Shown piece after piece: positions 46,505-57,726 of a stretch of 64,000 nt of DNA. Position numbers and translations under genes: made by a program. The notes under the pieces were generated by a model, which was given only the letters and a program-made list of their open reading frames with translations, was not told the DNA's origin and did not search any database. Location: assembly GCA_025094145.1 (NCBI GenBank), contig JALLLS010000023.1, positions 310,001-374,000 on the forward strand, given 5' to 3'. Positions within the stretch are counted from its first letter, which is position 1. Each line of letters starts with the position of its first letter. Source of the DNA: Spinellus fusiger (lineage: Eukaryota; Mucoromycota; Mucoromycetes; Mucorales; Phycomycetaceae).

Positions 46505-47169
46505 ATTGTGATATTATCTAAAAATAGTATGTAAATAAATGTTGAATTTTATGTCATAATTTTATATCAATAATACAATAATAATACTTCTGATATATTA
46601 AAAAAGGTTAAGATATAATAGAGTTATAGCAACATACTAAGAGAGTTAGTGATATACTATACATTTTAGCAATACACTAATTTATAGGTATTTTTATTAG
46701 CTTATTTTTAGATTGAAAAGCAAAACAACTATATTAAAAAGATGTATAATATATTCATTTAAAATACCTTGCATATTTCTGATAGCAATTATTCCTCTTA
46801 AGTGTCTAATAGTACACTGAGCTTAGAAGGTTGGTTTGTAGTTACAACCAATCAGTGAGATGATACAGAGATGTACTATGGTACTTGTGTGCACTCAAGC
46901 TTTCATAGAGTATTCTGAATGTCACAGAATACTACTCATTATTGACCAATTGATGAAGAATCTTTGGATTGAAGTTGGAACATGACACTGAGTAGACTGA
47001 AGACAAGGCATACTTAGTCAATTGTATCAGATGTAAATCAGTATAAATAATCAACTATTTTGAATGAATAAAGGTCATCTTCTATCCTCTCTTTACTATT
47101 CTTCTTTGATCTATGTGGGCTTCAGTCCAGACCTTGTTATCCTCAGTTTCCTCTTATCACTGTCTCTAC

Positions 47170-48810
47170 TTTTGGGCTTAGTATTATCCTGTGCAAATTG
47201 ATAACCAACAAAAACTGACGCATGTGGTATTTAGTGATATGTGACAGGTGGATAAAAATATAGAAATAAAGGTTAAAATAAAGATTATCACTGATAATGG
47301 AGGGAAATGGGTTCGGGGAAAAAGGGGAATAGTCTCTTCAAAAGAATTGACTATCTAAAATAAAATGAAATTTACACTCACAAGTGAATGTAAAAGAGAA
47401 AGGGATATCGTAGGATACAACTATTAAAAAAAGAAAACAGTGAACAACAAGTTCACAAAGAAAAACAGTACAATCAAGAATACGCAGAGACTGACTTGTA
47501 CAAAACACAATGGATAATTCACAAGTAGAAATCAACAAAATGGTACACTTGTCTCTGAAGGATCCAATTGAAACGGAAGAATAAGATAACAAAATAAAAG
47601 AATAAGAAATATTCAGAAAGAAGTATCAAGATAGAATTCAACAATGTTTATTAGTGAAAATAACTAGGAGTATTTATACTAATAGACGATAAGATAAAAA
47701 TATAATGAAGTCAATTCGTATAAGCATTGTAGAGTGTAGTAATAGTGTAATTCCTGATGTGATTATACTATTACGTAGCTTACAATAATATCACTGAGAT
47801 AATAGAATAAAATAATATGAAATACGCCACGAAATAAGGTTAACAATCCTGAATTACCAAAAGAATGGTAATTAATAAAATGAAAAGTGTGGACTGAAAA
47901 AGGGAAAAATAGAGAAAAGCGTGGTGTAGAAGAAGAAAAGTATGGACTGAAAATGGAGAAATAGAGAAAAGTAGTGCAAAAAGGAAAATGTGGTGTCGAA
48001 AAGGAAAAGAAAGGTGTACACCAAAAAAGGGAAAAAAAGAGGAAACGGAAAGACAAGGAAAACTTAGCGATTCTGTCTTCGCCGGACAGAGGAGAGCTGC
48101 GATACACGTCATGGTTCGGGACCGAACAGAAGAGAGGCACGGCCCGTTCCAGCTTCTTGGTGGCTGAGGCCTGGAAGGCCCACACACACCATGTTAAAAC
48201 ATGACGCGTGTGGTACTTATGGGTATGTGTATGATGGATAGAAAGGTAGAGTAATAGGGTAAGAAAAGGGTTCAGAATAGAAATTGGAGGTAGGGTTTGT
48301 GAACGAATAAAAAGGGTAGGGGAATAGTCTGTTCAATTGAATAGACTATGAAAACGAATAAGAATGATACTTTGCAACACAATGGTGAAGCAAAAGGAAA
48401 CAGATAAAAGGGGAAAAACAGTACACGCAGGTACAAAATAACAGAACGCAATCAATAATTTGCTAAGAATTGATTCGTAGATAACAATGATACTTCACAA
48501 GAAAACACAGTAGTACTGCCCACAGCTTGTATCAGAAGATATCAAAAGAAAATAACAGAAGAATAAAAGATAATAGAAGATCTTGGAGTAGTATTTGACA
48601 ATTTATTTCAGTTCTTGGTTAATGGGATATTTATACTAAAGAACTAAATGTTAAAATAGAGAATGATTTCATAAGAAATCAATCTTAGAGAAAATGAATT
48701 AAGACAATTGCATTGTTACTACATCATGGATGAATAATAACTACAAATTTAATAAACTATACTAGCATTGTTACAAGAATACATCATAACGATGATTCTT
48801 CAGGAGAAAA
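47170..48810. repeat. Pair of diverged direct repeats (about 600 bp each), LTR-like
   Basis: Segments starting near 47215 (GACGCATGTGGTA) and 48203 (GACGCGTGTGGTA) share an ordered series of similar blocks: a GGGGAATAGTCT…TTGA…GACTAT inverted motif, AAAAACAGTACA, AGAATAA-rich tracts, and a TATTTATACTAA box about 450 bp in. They are direct repeats about 990 bp apart. They may be LTRs of an old, internally deleted element or two copies of one repeat. Between them (48050–48190) is a strikingly GC-richer stretch with GTTCGGGACCGAAC, a short perfect hairpin. Confidence 0.45.
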
Positions 48811-49211
48811 CAAAAAGGAAAAAGAAACTAAAATAGTGCCATTGAGGTGAACTCATAGTAATGAAGTTATCCACTGCAAAAGCAACTAAAATAGCGTAAA
48901 GAAATACATCATAGAAAAGAGAAAAAAAGTTTAGGTAGAAAACAGAATAGTATGAGAAAAAGAGTAAAGAAAGGAAAAAGGTTGTGGGACAAGAGCATTG
49001 ATCTCTTTACCACATACAGAAAACGTCAGAAACATATTGGTTTCCAAAAGAGGAAGAAAAGAGAAGATCGACACAAAAAGGAAAGAAAGAGAAACAGAAC
49101 CAAAAAGGAAATAGTCAAGGAACAGAGAAATTTGTAAAGTCAATTTCCTGCACTACACCTGGCAGTCACTGAGGCTGGCAAACTCACAACACCACATGTC
49201 AAAAGAGAGAT

Positions 49212-49228
49212 GCCCATTTAGCTCAGTT
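49212..49228 (+). repeat. tRNA-Ile 5' fragment: target-site duplication of the LINE
   Basis: GCCCATTTAGCTCAGTT matches the first 17 nt of the tRNA-Ile gene at 51310 with one mismatch (A for G at position 5). The rest of the tRNA is absent here. It sits directly at the 3' end of the LINE and so is best read as one arm of its target duplication. Confidence 0.8.
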
Positions 49229-51309
49229 TAAAGATTTTGTTTTATTAAGGATGTATGCATGGGCTTATTTAGCACTCTGCTATCCAAAGAATCAAAAGAG
49301 AAAGATACAAAAAAGTTCCACAGGACAAAAGAACAAAAAAAGTAGTGCAAGAAGGAAAAACTAAGACTAATTGGTCTACTGCTTGTCTCTGCTCTCCACT
49401 CTGCAGCTGCTCTAAATAAGTGTGGCAGTGAGAGGGAGGAAGACAGAAGAAAAACAGGAGACTTTTCATATAGGTGCTGCTGCTTGGTCAAACCATACCA
49501 TGCCTGGGCTTGGGTCAGTAGAGTAGTCACCCTCTGGATTGCAGAGCTGATCAAAGTGCCAAAGAATGCTCATGAGTGCTACCCAGAAAGGTGGATATAA
49601 GGAAGAGACAAGAGGTAAGGCTGAGATTGCATTGTCAATTGGGTGTGTATCTTGAACAGCCAAGGGTAGGTTCTCCCAAAGATGTGCAGGAACAAGAGGG
49701 CAGAGAGCCAAATGGCATCTAGATGTGTGCTCTTCTGCATTGCACTGACAGGGTCTTGGTTTCCCAGGGAGCCACCCCATTCTCCAACAAATCAATCTGC
49801 TATGATCTTGTCTAGATGTTGGCAAGTATAGAATAGGGTCAGTGCCCAGCAAAGGTCTACAAGCCTTGATCAGGACTCTATCTGTTGAAGCAAGATATCT
49901 GTCAAACAGGATCTGGTGCTGCTGCTCAAAGTACACTCTTTGTTTTGCTGCTGTGTCTAGAGGTTCTTGTGGTAGTGAGATGTACAGTGGATTATTGCAT
50001 AGCACTGAGAGTGAAGAATCTTGTGGATGGTGCCTTGATAAAAGAGACAAGAGACACTGAGATGGCAGTGCTCTGGATCAAAGACAAAACTTGGTTCTCA
50101 GGACATCTGAACAAAACTGCATGCTAGAGAGATGGCAGATGTGCTTCAGTACTTGTGTTGAGCTTGTGGGTGACCACCAAGTATCATACATAGGCAACAA
50201 TCCTGTATTGTCTCCAGTGCTTTGATGTCTTTCTTAATGAATGAAGTAATGGCCAAGCCATATTCAAACTTTGGCCTTATGAAGGTCTTATAGAGTCTTG
50301 AACTTAGAAGCAGAGAGAACCCAGAATGAGAAGCACCAAGAGAGTGAAGTGTGGACATGGCCAGCATGGTGCCTTGTTTTCTATGAGTGACTATGGAGGG
50401 AGCATGGATACCATTGAACCTAAAAGGGATACCAAGGTAGATAAACTCATTGACAAAGGGTAGAGGCTCACCATACAGTTGGTATGTATGCTGTTGTGAT
50501 GACCTTGCTGGTTGTATGACTGCACACTTGGAGGGACTCCACCTAAAGCCCAACAAGAATGAGTGGTGCTCTGCTAATTGAAGCATGTGCTTGACTTGTT
50601 CTGCCTTGCCAAAGATTGCAATGTTGTCTGCAAAGAACAAAGAGTTGATTGCTGTGGGCTGTTCTGTGCTGGTACTAATGCTGCCAATGATAGATGCATC
50701 ATAAGCCAACAAGGAAGAAGGTGAAAAGGAAGGAACAAATGTTGTTGTTTGGTGTTCTGCCACTGTTCTGAACAAAGGTGCCAGAGAGTTGATGTAGATT
50801 GAGTACAGATGAGGACTCAGGACTGATCCTTGAAGGACACCTGTCACTGGCAAAAACGGACATGATTCACAGTTTTTCAGTATCACTGTCACAGAAACAG
50901 CATCAAAGAGATAAACTAGAAGGGCCAGAAGTGGTGGTGGTGTGTTTCTTTGCTTGAGTGCATGCCAGATGACTCTACAATCTACTGTATCATAGGCAGC
51001 CTTGATTTCTAGATAGGCAACCACTGGATAGTGTTTGTGCCTCTTATAGTAAGCCTTGATCAGGTCATGCAAGCACAATGCCTGGTCTAATGCTCCACAT
51101 CTTGGTCTAAATCCACCCTGAGCAACATCCAGTGGTGGTGAGTGTTTGTGCAGCAAGGATGAGAGACACATCTCAAAAAGCTTTCTAAGAACAGAAGTGA
51201 GTGATATAGGCCTATAATTGGCAGCATCTTTTGGGTCACCCTTTTTGTAAATTGGAAAAACCTGAGCATAACGCTAGTAGTGAGGCACAGTAGACCGTTG
51301 CCAACACAA
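49229..51309 (-). mobile_element. 5'-truncated non-LTR (LINE) retrotransposon
   Basis: A 2.1-kb minus-strand element ending at 49229 with AATAAAAC and an A-rich end. It encodes the C-terminal half of a LINE ORF2-like polyprotein and no endonuclease or ORF1 remains. It is flanked by a 17-bp duplication that on the right side is the beginning of an intact tRNA-Ile gene. Confidence 0.85.
49466..51290 (-). pseudogene. LINE reverse transcriptase, mutated and frameshifted
   Basis: The frame opens without ATG at the 5' truncation: IYKKGDPKDAANYRPISL, then QGGFRPRCGALDQA (RT block 2), YLEIKAAYDTVD (block A; Glu in place of the usual first Asp), GVLQGSVLSPHLYSIYIN (block B), and LFFADNIAIFG (block C), where the usual F/YADD catalytic pair is ADN. 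Thumb-type sequence follows (NEFIYLGIPFRFNG). After a stop near 50146 a frameshift leads into the C-terminal region (49466–50050), with a zinc-knuckle-like C-x-C…H pattern (CQCNAEEHTSRCHLALC). Two altered catalytic Asp residues plus a frameshift indicate a dead copy. Confidence 0.85.
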
Positions 51310-51383
51310 GCCCGTTTAGCTCAGTTGGTTAGAGCGTGGTGCTAATAACGCCAAGGTCACAGGTTCGACCCCTGTAATGGGCA
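51310..51383 (+). tRNA. tRNA-Ile (anticodon AAU)
   Basis: A full 74-nt cloverleaf can be drawn. The acceptor stem GCCCGTT pairs with AATGGGC (one G–U), the D arm is GCTC…GAGC, and the anticodon stem TGGTG/CGCCA encloses loop CTAATAA with AAT at positions 34–36. The T arm ACAGG-TTCGACC-CCTGT carries the B box, and discriminator A73 is present. No intron. A T-rich stretch (CTTCTTTTTTAG) about 32 bp downstream can serve as the Pol III terminator. The LINE lies directly at its 5' end, so its upstream flank is LINE sequence. Confidence 0.93.
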
Positions 51384-51737
51384 TATCTTCTCTAGTTCCA
51401 GCTATTCTGGAATAGCTTCTTTTTTAGTTTACTATAGACCTTTTTTTTTGTGATGACTACATCTATCACTCTACATTTAATCACTCCCCACCTCTCTATC
51501 AGTTAATTCTTGGTTCTTCCCGCCATTAATCACACATTCATTTATTTTATCATTAACATTTAGCACTTAGAAATTGAATAATACCATAAAGAAAAAACAT
51601 TATAAATAGTATTCAATTTGTCTTAATAAAAACGGTATTCTGATATCTGTTATCAGCTCATACTCTACACTATATCTCGTCTATTACACACAACACCTAG
51701 TACTATTTGCCTACCTGTTTCCAGTGGTCCCTTACAC

Positions 51738-51978
51738 TGTTGTATCCAGAGTCAATACAGAGACATGTCTAACATAAGTAGTACCAATCAATTGAATCAA
51801 TACTGATAAGTATTTAGGGTCATATGTGTAGACTCAACTATAGGAGGCATATAAGTGTAACTATGGCAATTGATTAGTATATAAAGAGTTGTATATTCTA
51901 CTAAATAAAATTCAATATATTCTTGGATAAAGTCCTGTCATTTCTACAGTCTCTCTATTCTTTAGCTCAGATAAAACA
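51738..51978 (+). mobile_element. Second solo LTR copy
   Basis: Begins TGTTGTATCCAGAGTC and ends CAGATAAAACA, with TATAAAG and AATAAA signals; about 90% similar by eye to the copy at 37869–38106, in opposite orientation. The flanks (TACAC and AACTG) do not form a target duplication, so one edge may have been altered. Confidence 0.75.
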
Positions 51979-52029
51979 AACTGCATGTAATGTTAACATG
52001 TATAAAATTGCACTTAGCTATCTATGTTG

Positions 52030-52620
52030 AAGGATTGAGGCTATATAAATGCCATTAAATCTAAAGGGTAATCACAAGTATATGGACTCGTTGACTACTG
52101 ATAAGGTTTTACCATAAAAGCAGAAGTTGTGGAGATTATTGTAAAGACTGTAGGCAATACGATTAAACAGAAAACAGATGCAAGAGAGTTAATGTATGTT
52201 GCATACAGGTCTGGAATCAGTCTAGATTCTTATAGTACTCCTGTCTTTGGAGAAAAGGGTAGTAAAACACAGCTATTCAATAGAACACAGATGTTAACAT
52301 TGTTAAGGAGATGGATCAATAGTGAAAGCATACCATCAGGTGCTTTTAACTTTACCAGAGTATTCCAGATAATACTTCTGTCTATTGTGTTGTAGGCTGC
52401 TTTAATTTCTATGTAGACAACTACTAGATAGTGACAGTGTCTATAGTAGTGGTGCTTCATAAAGCCATATAGACATCATACCTGGTTCAGGGCACCTTTT
52501 CTTGGTCTAAGACCACCTTAAGCAATATCAATGCCTGATGAATACGTATGGAGCATTGGTGCAATGCACATTTCAAAAAGTTTCCTCAATACTGAACTAA
52601 GAGATCCTCACAAGTAAAAC
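52030..52620 (-). pseudogene. Second LINE fragment, heavily decayed
   Basis: Minus-strand translation in pieces matches the LINE at 49–51 kb: VVVYIEIKAAYNTIDRSIIW with PFSPKTGVL (52230–52460), then after breaks LSVVNESIYL and PFRFNGI near 52030–52120. Blocks B and C are missing between them, so it is internally deleted as well as riddled with stops. Confidence 0.72.
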
Positions 52621-54116
52621 AGCAACAGCAATTACTACTACTTCTTAACATTATTTTGATTTAGAAGAGAAAACACATAATTCAGAAAAATAGATTATTA
52701 CTCTTTAATGCTACATACCAAAATAAAGTAGTATATACTTCTGATTTGAATTCTCTCTTTATTATGAAGTGTAATGTATATATTTCTAATAATGATTGTA
52801 TACCATTGATATCCAGTTTAATAAAGTTGCTAACGGTTTGATAAACATATTTGAAGCAGTATCTACCAAACACTATTAGAATAACAATTGTAATAATCCA
52901 TTAAGCTCAATAATAAAAAGAATAAATACTTTTAGATTCTTGTTAGTTGTATTAAGCTGTTTTCAAAAGTAAAATCTAGTTTTTTTTTATTAAAAAAAAA
53001 AGCCATATAACTTATTCAAGTTCTTACACCAAGACATCAATATATTAATAAATAGAATGAAAATTTTATGGTGGTTTAAGAACTAAAAAAATAGAACATG
53101 GAATATTCATGATGTACAAATATGCAAGTAAATATGTGGCTACAATCGGTAGATGGGTAGCACCACTGACAAGAAACTGTGAGTATTGATAGTAACCAAG
53201 CAATATTTCCTCCTAATAAACACTGCTCTTCTCTGTATATGTACATTGGTAGAAGAATTATAGTTCACATATGTCTACATGATCCATTATCGTATTGCTT
53301 AATTCATCTAGCTCTTCTGATGTGGTTGAATCTGTAGAACAAGACACCCAAGAACTGTATCAATTGAACTGTTCTTACTACGATGAACATTTATCCTCTA
53401 AAAGATGATCAATTCTATAGAATTTAAATAGATATAGTCATAGTATCTAGTATAGCAATTGTGTGTGATTATTTAAACAAAAAAGACTATAGTATTTTCT
53501 TTTATTCACCATAAATAAAGATATAATATGTAAAAAAAAGAAAAAAGAAAAAAGAAAGTGTATCCTTAAACAATAGTATTCTCAAGATATATACTTGTTT
53601 TTGATCTACAGTAGAAGTTTCATATACTGTAATTGTCTATCGATCAACAAGACCTGGCCTATAGATAAAGAGGGAGAGTACATGTTAAGAAGAACAGATA
53701 ATTAAACAACATGAATAGTTTCAAATTCTTCAATTATAGATCTGACGAGACAAAGTCTTAGACAAGCAGACCAGTATGAAGAACGACTATTTATTTTTAT
53801 TAGAGGCAGTTAATTGAAATGTTTATGAACACAGTTTCCAATAGAGTTTATAATATTTTTATCTGATTAAACTATAGTTTTTATTACTATTAGATTTCTT
53901 TAAAAACATTATATACTCTTCTACTGTTTATTGTTTTCTACTACTACATATGCTAAAGTTGTATAGGATGTCACCCTATTGATAAAATCATCTCTTAGTT
54001 TTACATTATGTTTTGGTAAATACTGAGTTTATAAAAAATAGTTGCTTGAGATACCATTTTTGGAGTGTGATCTTATGACAGTTCTCGTTGAAATACTTTA
54101 TTTCTTAATTTGTAGT
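52621..54116. other. AT-rich intergenic DNA
   Basis: No gene or recognisable repeat seen; frames are short and stop-rich. Confidence 0.5.
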
Positions 54117-54879
54117 TCAGACCGTGGCATTAAATCGAAGACTAACACTGTTTACACAGTGACGTTCATCTGTGGGTGTAGAGAAGCCTTCACCTTTGAA
54201 CACATGTCCAAGGTGACCCCCACAGTTGTTACAACATATCTCAATGCGTGTCATTCCAAGTGTGGTATCTTCATGACGTACAAGAGCACCTATTATACTA
54301 TGAGATATGTTTCTTCTCTCTCGATTGTGTGCTTATGATTTACCTGGAATGGCATCAAAAACTAAGATAGACATAAAGATGGGTGTAAATAACTAATCAT
54401 ATCTCACTGATAGACGTCATAAAGTCTTTTTCCGCCTTTATTGATAGAGTACTTACATGCTGGCCACCCACAGTTACTATTGAATTTTGTGTCTGAAGTA
54501 TAAAGAGGAGTATTACAGGCAGCACAGTTGTAGACACCTTGAAGAAAGCAAGTTTATTTTGCTCTGTTATTGTCGTCTTATACTATGGTTAACTGTGCTT
54601 TCTTAATTTACCTTTCTCTGAGAACTTGTTGTATTCTCCAGTACCAGGTCTTTCCGTGCCTACAGAAGATAGGGTCAATACCTTGCAGCTCTTCCTCATC
54701 GCCATAGAACAAGTACCCTTCTCTCTCAATACACGGAATTGTTCAGGTGATAGAATGGCTCTCCATTCAGAATCAGACTTATTAACGTTAGACATTGTTG
54801 CAGCAGCTGTTATTAGGGTTTTGTAAAGAAGGCTGTATTTTGGTAAAGCAGTAACTATGCACTTTGATAAACGAAGCAT
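54117..54879 (-). CDS. msrB: Peptide-methionine (R)-S-oxide reductase, MsrB family
   Basis: Five exons on the minus strand (54879–54717, 54659–54612, 54537–54457, 54361–54344, 54289–54117) give 160 residues; the fourth exon is only 18 nt. The protein carries the full SelR/MsrB pattern: [42 protein letters not shown] with [24 protein letters not shown], and [11 protein letters not shown]. The CxxC pairs bind structural zinc and the Cys in RHCVNS is the expected catalytic residue. It reduces methionine-R-sulfoxide in proteins using thioredoxin. An ~28-residue basic, hydrophobic N-terminal extension before MSNVNKSD could be a mitochondrial presequence, with the inner Met giving a cytosolic form. 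Confidence 0.93.
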
Positions 54880-55814
54880 TGTATTTATGATTGGATTTTC
54901 AAAAGTCAGATGGCTTTTAATATCGTGTTTTTGATCGCCCTATTTTCCCACTAATAAATCCCTCTCTTCAAAGAACATTTATTGGTTGAGTGAATAGTGC
55001 ATAAGCCCAGGATTTATCAACAGACAGATTTCTATAAAGTACACTACGATTACAAAATAATAATATAAAGTACACTGCTTTAACACTCTTTTGAAAACAG
55101 ACATGGACATAGTAGTCAGACAAAGATATTCATAGTATAGTTTCAACTGCAAATAAAAAATCACTAAAAATAGCCCTATGTTTTGGTATGATTATGATGA
55201 GTATTTGGGTGTCTCGGCCTCAATGATCCGGAGAATATCTTGCAGTAAGACCTCCCATTGCTAAGCCCGCAGTGAAAGTAAATGATATAGCTCATTCTAT
55301 TTTAGATGAGGCCTTTTATTTAAATAAAATAGAATCGATAGATATAAGAGTTATGCAAGTAGCAGCTTAGATGGTGATGATTTAGAAGAGAAACAGAGAA
55401 ACATACTGTTTCTATTCAAAAGCACACATTTTGCCTAGTATTTCCAACACTTATGATAAACAGGCAAGGTGGTCTACAAAAACCATGCCTATTAGTGAGT
55501 ATCAAGATGCTTATCAATGACTAGTCATGTTGCTGGTGTGAATATAATACTATTGGCTATCATGATAGAATGTTTTTCTTTTCTTTTTGCAGAAATAAAG
55601 CCATCTTTATACTGTATAAAGTAGGTTTAAATAGTGTGCTTTTATAAAATATAGATTCTAACAAGTATGAATAAGGACACTCTAAATTACAACAATACTA
55701 CCTAATGTATGATAAATAGTGTGAATAGGCCAGAAAAGACCATCAGTTTATTTGTGTCTGATAATTGATTGTCTCCTTTTCATGGCATCAACACAAATGA
55801 CAGGCCACTTTACT
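54880..55814. other. Intergenic, no gene supported
   Basis: AT-rich spacer between the msrB start and the small secreted protein promoter; short frames only. Confidence 0.5.
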
Positions 55815-55822
55815 TATAAAAG
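55815..55822 (+). promoter_or_regulatory. TATA box
   Basis: TATAAAAG lies 35 bp before the ATG at 55857, a spacing that suits a short 5' leader and a strongly transcribed small gene. Confidence 0.4.
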
Positions 55823-55856
55823 GCCAAACCTTGCAACGTCCAAATCTTTATTAAAC

Positions 55857-56084
55857 ATGCATCTACATCTCCATCTACATCTCCATCTCCATCTCCTTAT
55901 TCTTGTCTTTTTCTTTTCTGTTCAAGCACAACCAATCGATGAAAGCAAGACTCAACCCTCATCCTTGTTATCCCCTGCCTTGGCCCATGTTAAATATATA
56001 AAATTTGGCAGTGATATTATACGTGGAACTCGTAATACAATGCATGACAGCAAACAGAAACTTCCCTCCATTACTCACGACTAA
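55857..56084 (+). CDS. Small secreted protein with alternating His-Leu signal peptide
   Basis: A 75-codon frame starting at 55857. The N-terminus alternates His and Leu (MHLHLHLHLHLHL) before a hydrophobic core LILVFFFSV and a plausible cleavage after QA, giving a ~50-residue mature peptide (starts QPIDESKTQ, ends KLPSITHD) without cysteines. The frame is open upstream to 55752 but the TATA box at 55815 favours this start. AATAAA follows at about 56130. The His-Leu stretch comes from a CATCTA/CATCTC repeat, so this could be a chance ORF on a simple repeat; the adjacent promoter and polyadenylation signals argue for a gene. Confidence 0.45.
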   Translation: MHLHLHLHLHLHLLILVFFFSVQAQPIDESKTQPSSLLSPALAHVKYIKFGSDIIRGTRNTMHDSKQKLPSITHD

Positions 56085-56193
56085 AGAGCCACAGCCTGGA
56101 CAAGAACAAGTGACTCCTTTATTACAAGTGCCAATAAATTTTACACTACTCTTTGACAAAAAGTCTCTTTTCAATTATTAAACTTTAACTGCT

Positions 56194-57603
56194 ATGGCAA
56201 ATAAGTCTTCTCTTCCTCTCCAGTTTCAGCTCCTATACCATTGGGATTCCAATGCACACAGCCATACCTCAGTCTCAGGACAGAGGACCTGCATGTATCC
56301 TGTCTTTCAATGTCAACTCAATGCAGTTCCTATCTACCGTCTTATTGACTTCCATCTTAAAGGCCATTATATCAGTGCAGGCCAACTATGGAGAGCCTGT
56401 GGACTTACTCTCATGGAAGGCCTTTTTCTTTTCTATTCTAATACTTCTTCTGCTACTACCACCTCTGTTGATTATCATATAGATTTCAATCAATCTCATT
56501 TTCCCTTTTGTGATGTTTGGGTGACATGTGAAAGGGCAAGCGTCATGGCCCATCATTTTGGTGTAGAGACACAGCTTGCCTATTTACTATCTAATGAATT
56601 GGACATGGTTTATTCCTCAGACCATCCACTACGAAATGAGCTTATTCATAACTGGAAACTAGAGTCTATTCCTAACTCTGCTTACTCATCACAAGCACTG
56701 TTAGCAACATCCTTTGATCATGTTCATGTCTTTTCCGATAAGCGCAAGATCCGTACACAAATCTCTCATAGTCGCTTACCCGGGATGGTGATGAAAGACC
56801 CTCTGGAGAATGGATTGGTGCATTGGCAAGTGGATGCACATGAACACTACATACAGCAAGGTGGTTATGTCAAGAGCCATGCCTCCCTACAAGAGACACT
56901 GCCCATCTCTACCATAGCCATGCCTCACTGGAAAGACACTTGCAAGCCCAAAGAGGAGCCTTGCCTTTGTCATGGTTCTCCTTCTACAGCGATTCATGTA
57001 TGGGATATCTTCCAAGGATTGTTATGTGATCTTCAGACGCTCTGCAAAGAGATCAGCAGTGGGCCCATCACGCTCAAAGAATCAAGAGTGTTTCCTGAAA
57101 CAATGACAGTGGGCAGCCTAGTATTCAATCGTCTACATCTTGGAGAACAGGGACATTTACAGGTCATGTATCTATCCATGATGACAGAACAACTTCAGAA
57201 ACACATCCATATACTAGCAGAGACGCTTCAACAAAAGAAAGAAGTATCGTTGTCTGGTCATGATTCCATCCCAAAGAGCAATGATCCCAAGGACCAAGAG
57301 GATCAACAGAGTTATTTTATTTCTACCTCGAGTCCTCTGTCTTCCACTGTGGACCGACAAATGCTTTTGCATGATCGTATGGATTTCCTAGAACAGACAT
57401 TGCATTCTATGAGATGTAGATTACAAAAGAAAGTCGAGTGTATTCTTGCTGAACAACAGAATCTCGAACAGAAAGTAGGCACCTTGGAATTATTGAGAGT
57501 AAAGAGTAAGAATTCACGCCAAAAAGAGCGTTTCTGGGTATTGTTCTTTATACTCTTTGTATCTCTTGGATTATGGGTTCACTCTAAAAGCACACACGAA
57601 TAA
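56194..57603 (+). CDS. Tail-anchored coiled-coil protein, function unknown
   Basis: One exon, 469 residues. No family recognised. The N-terminal ~180 residues look globular (VPIYRLIDFHLKGHYISAGQ; CDVWVTCERASVMAHHFG). A central part has scattered Cys/His (CKPKEEPCLCHG), but no clear zinc motif. Residues ~393–445 form a coiled coil (DRMDFLEQTLHSMRCRLQKK, LAEQQNLEQKVGTLELL) and a single hydrophobic helix near the end (FWVLFFILFVSLGLWV) is followed by a short hydrophilic tail. That is the architecture of a tail-anchored ER or mitochondrial outer-membrane protein. Only about 110 bp separate it from the stop of the small secreted-protein frame. Confidence 0.75.
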   Translation: MANKSSLPLQFQLLYHWDSNAHSHTSVSGQRTCMYPVFQCQLNAVPIYRLIDFHLKGHYISAGQLWRACGLTLMEGLFLFYSNTSSATTTSVDYHIDFNQSHFPFCDVWVTCERASVMAHHFGVETQLAYLLSNELDMVYSSDHPLRNELIHNWKLESIPNSAYSSQALLATSFDHVHVFSDKRKIRTQISHSRLPGMVMKDPLENGLVHWQVDAHEHYIQQGGYVKSHASLQETLPISTIAMPHWKDTCKPKEEPCLCHGSPSTAIHVWDIFQGLLCDLQTLCKEISSGPITLKESRVFPETMTVGSLVFNRLHLGEQGHLQVMYLSMMTEQLQKHIHILAETLQQKKEVSLSGHDSIPKSNDPKDQEDQQSYFISTSSPLSSTVDRQMLLHDRMDFLEQTLHSMRCRLQKKVECILAEQQNLEQKVGTLELLRVKSKNSRQKERFWVLFFILFVSLGLWVHSKSTHE

Positions 57604-57726
57604 AATGAAATCCGTTAGAGATACTCAAATGCCTGTGTTAGGATAGACACTCTAATGTTCATAAGACTCTTTATTTTCTATACTTTTACTTGCATTTATA
57701 CTTCATTGGTCCTATACTCTATGGGT

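Noticed and set aside
47763..48187. Phe/Ser-rich minus-strand frames up to 140 codons
   Set aside because: Composition follows A-rich repeat sequence on the opposite strand; no motif or start context.
55968..56174. 68-codon minus-strand frame with several Cys
   Set aside because: Overlaps the small secreted protein frame and its 3' end; no family, no promoter seen.
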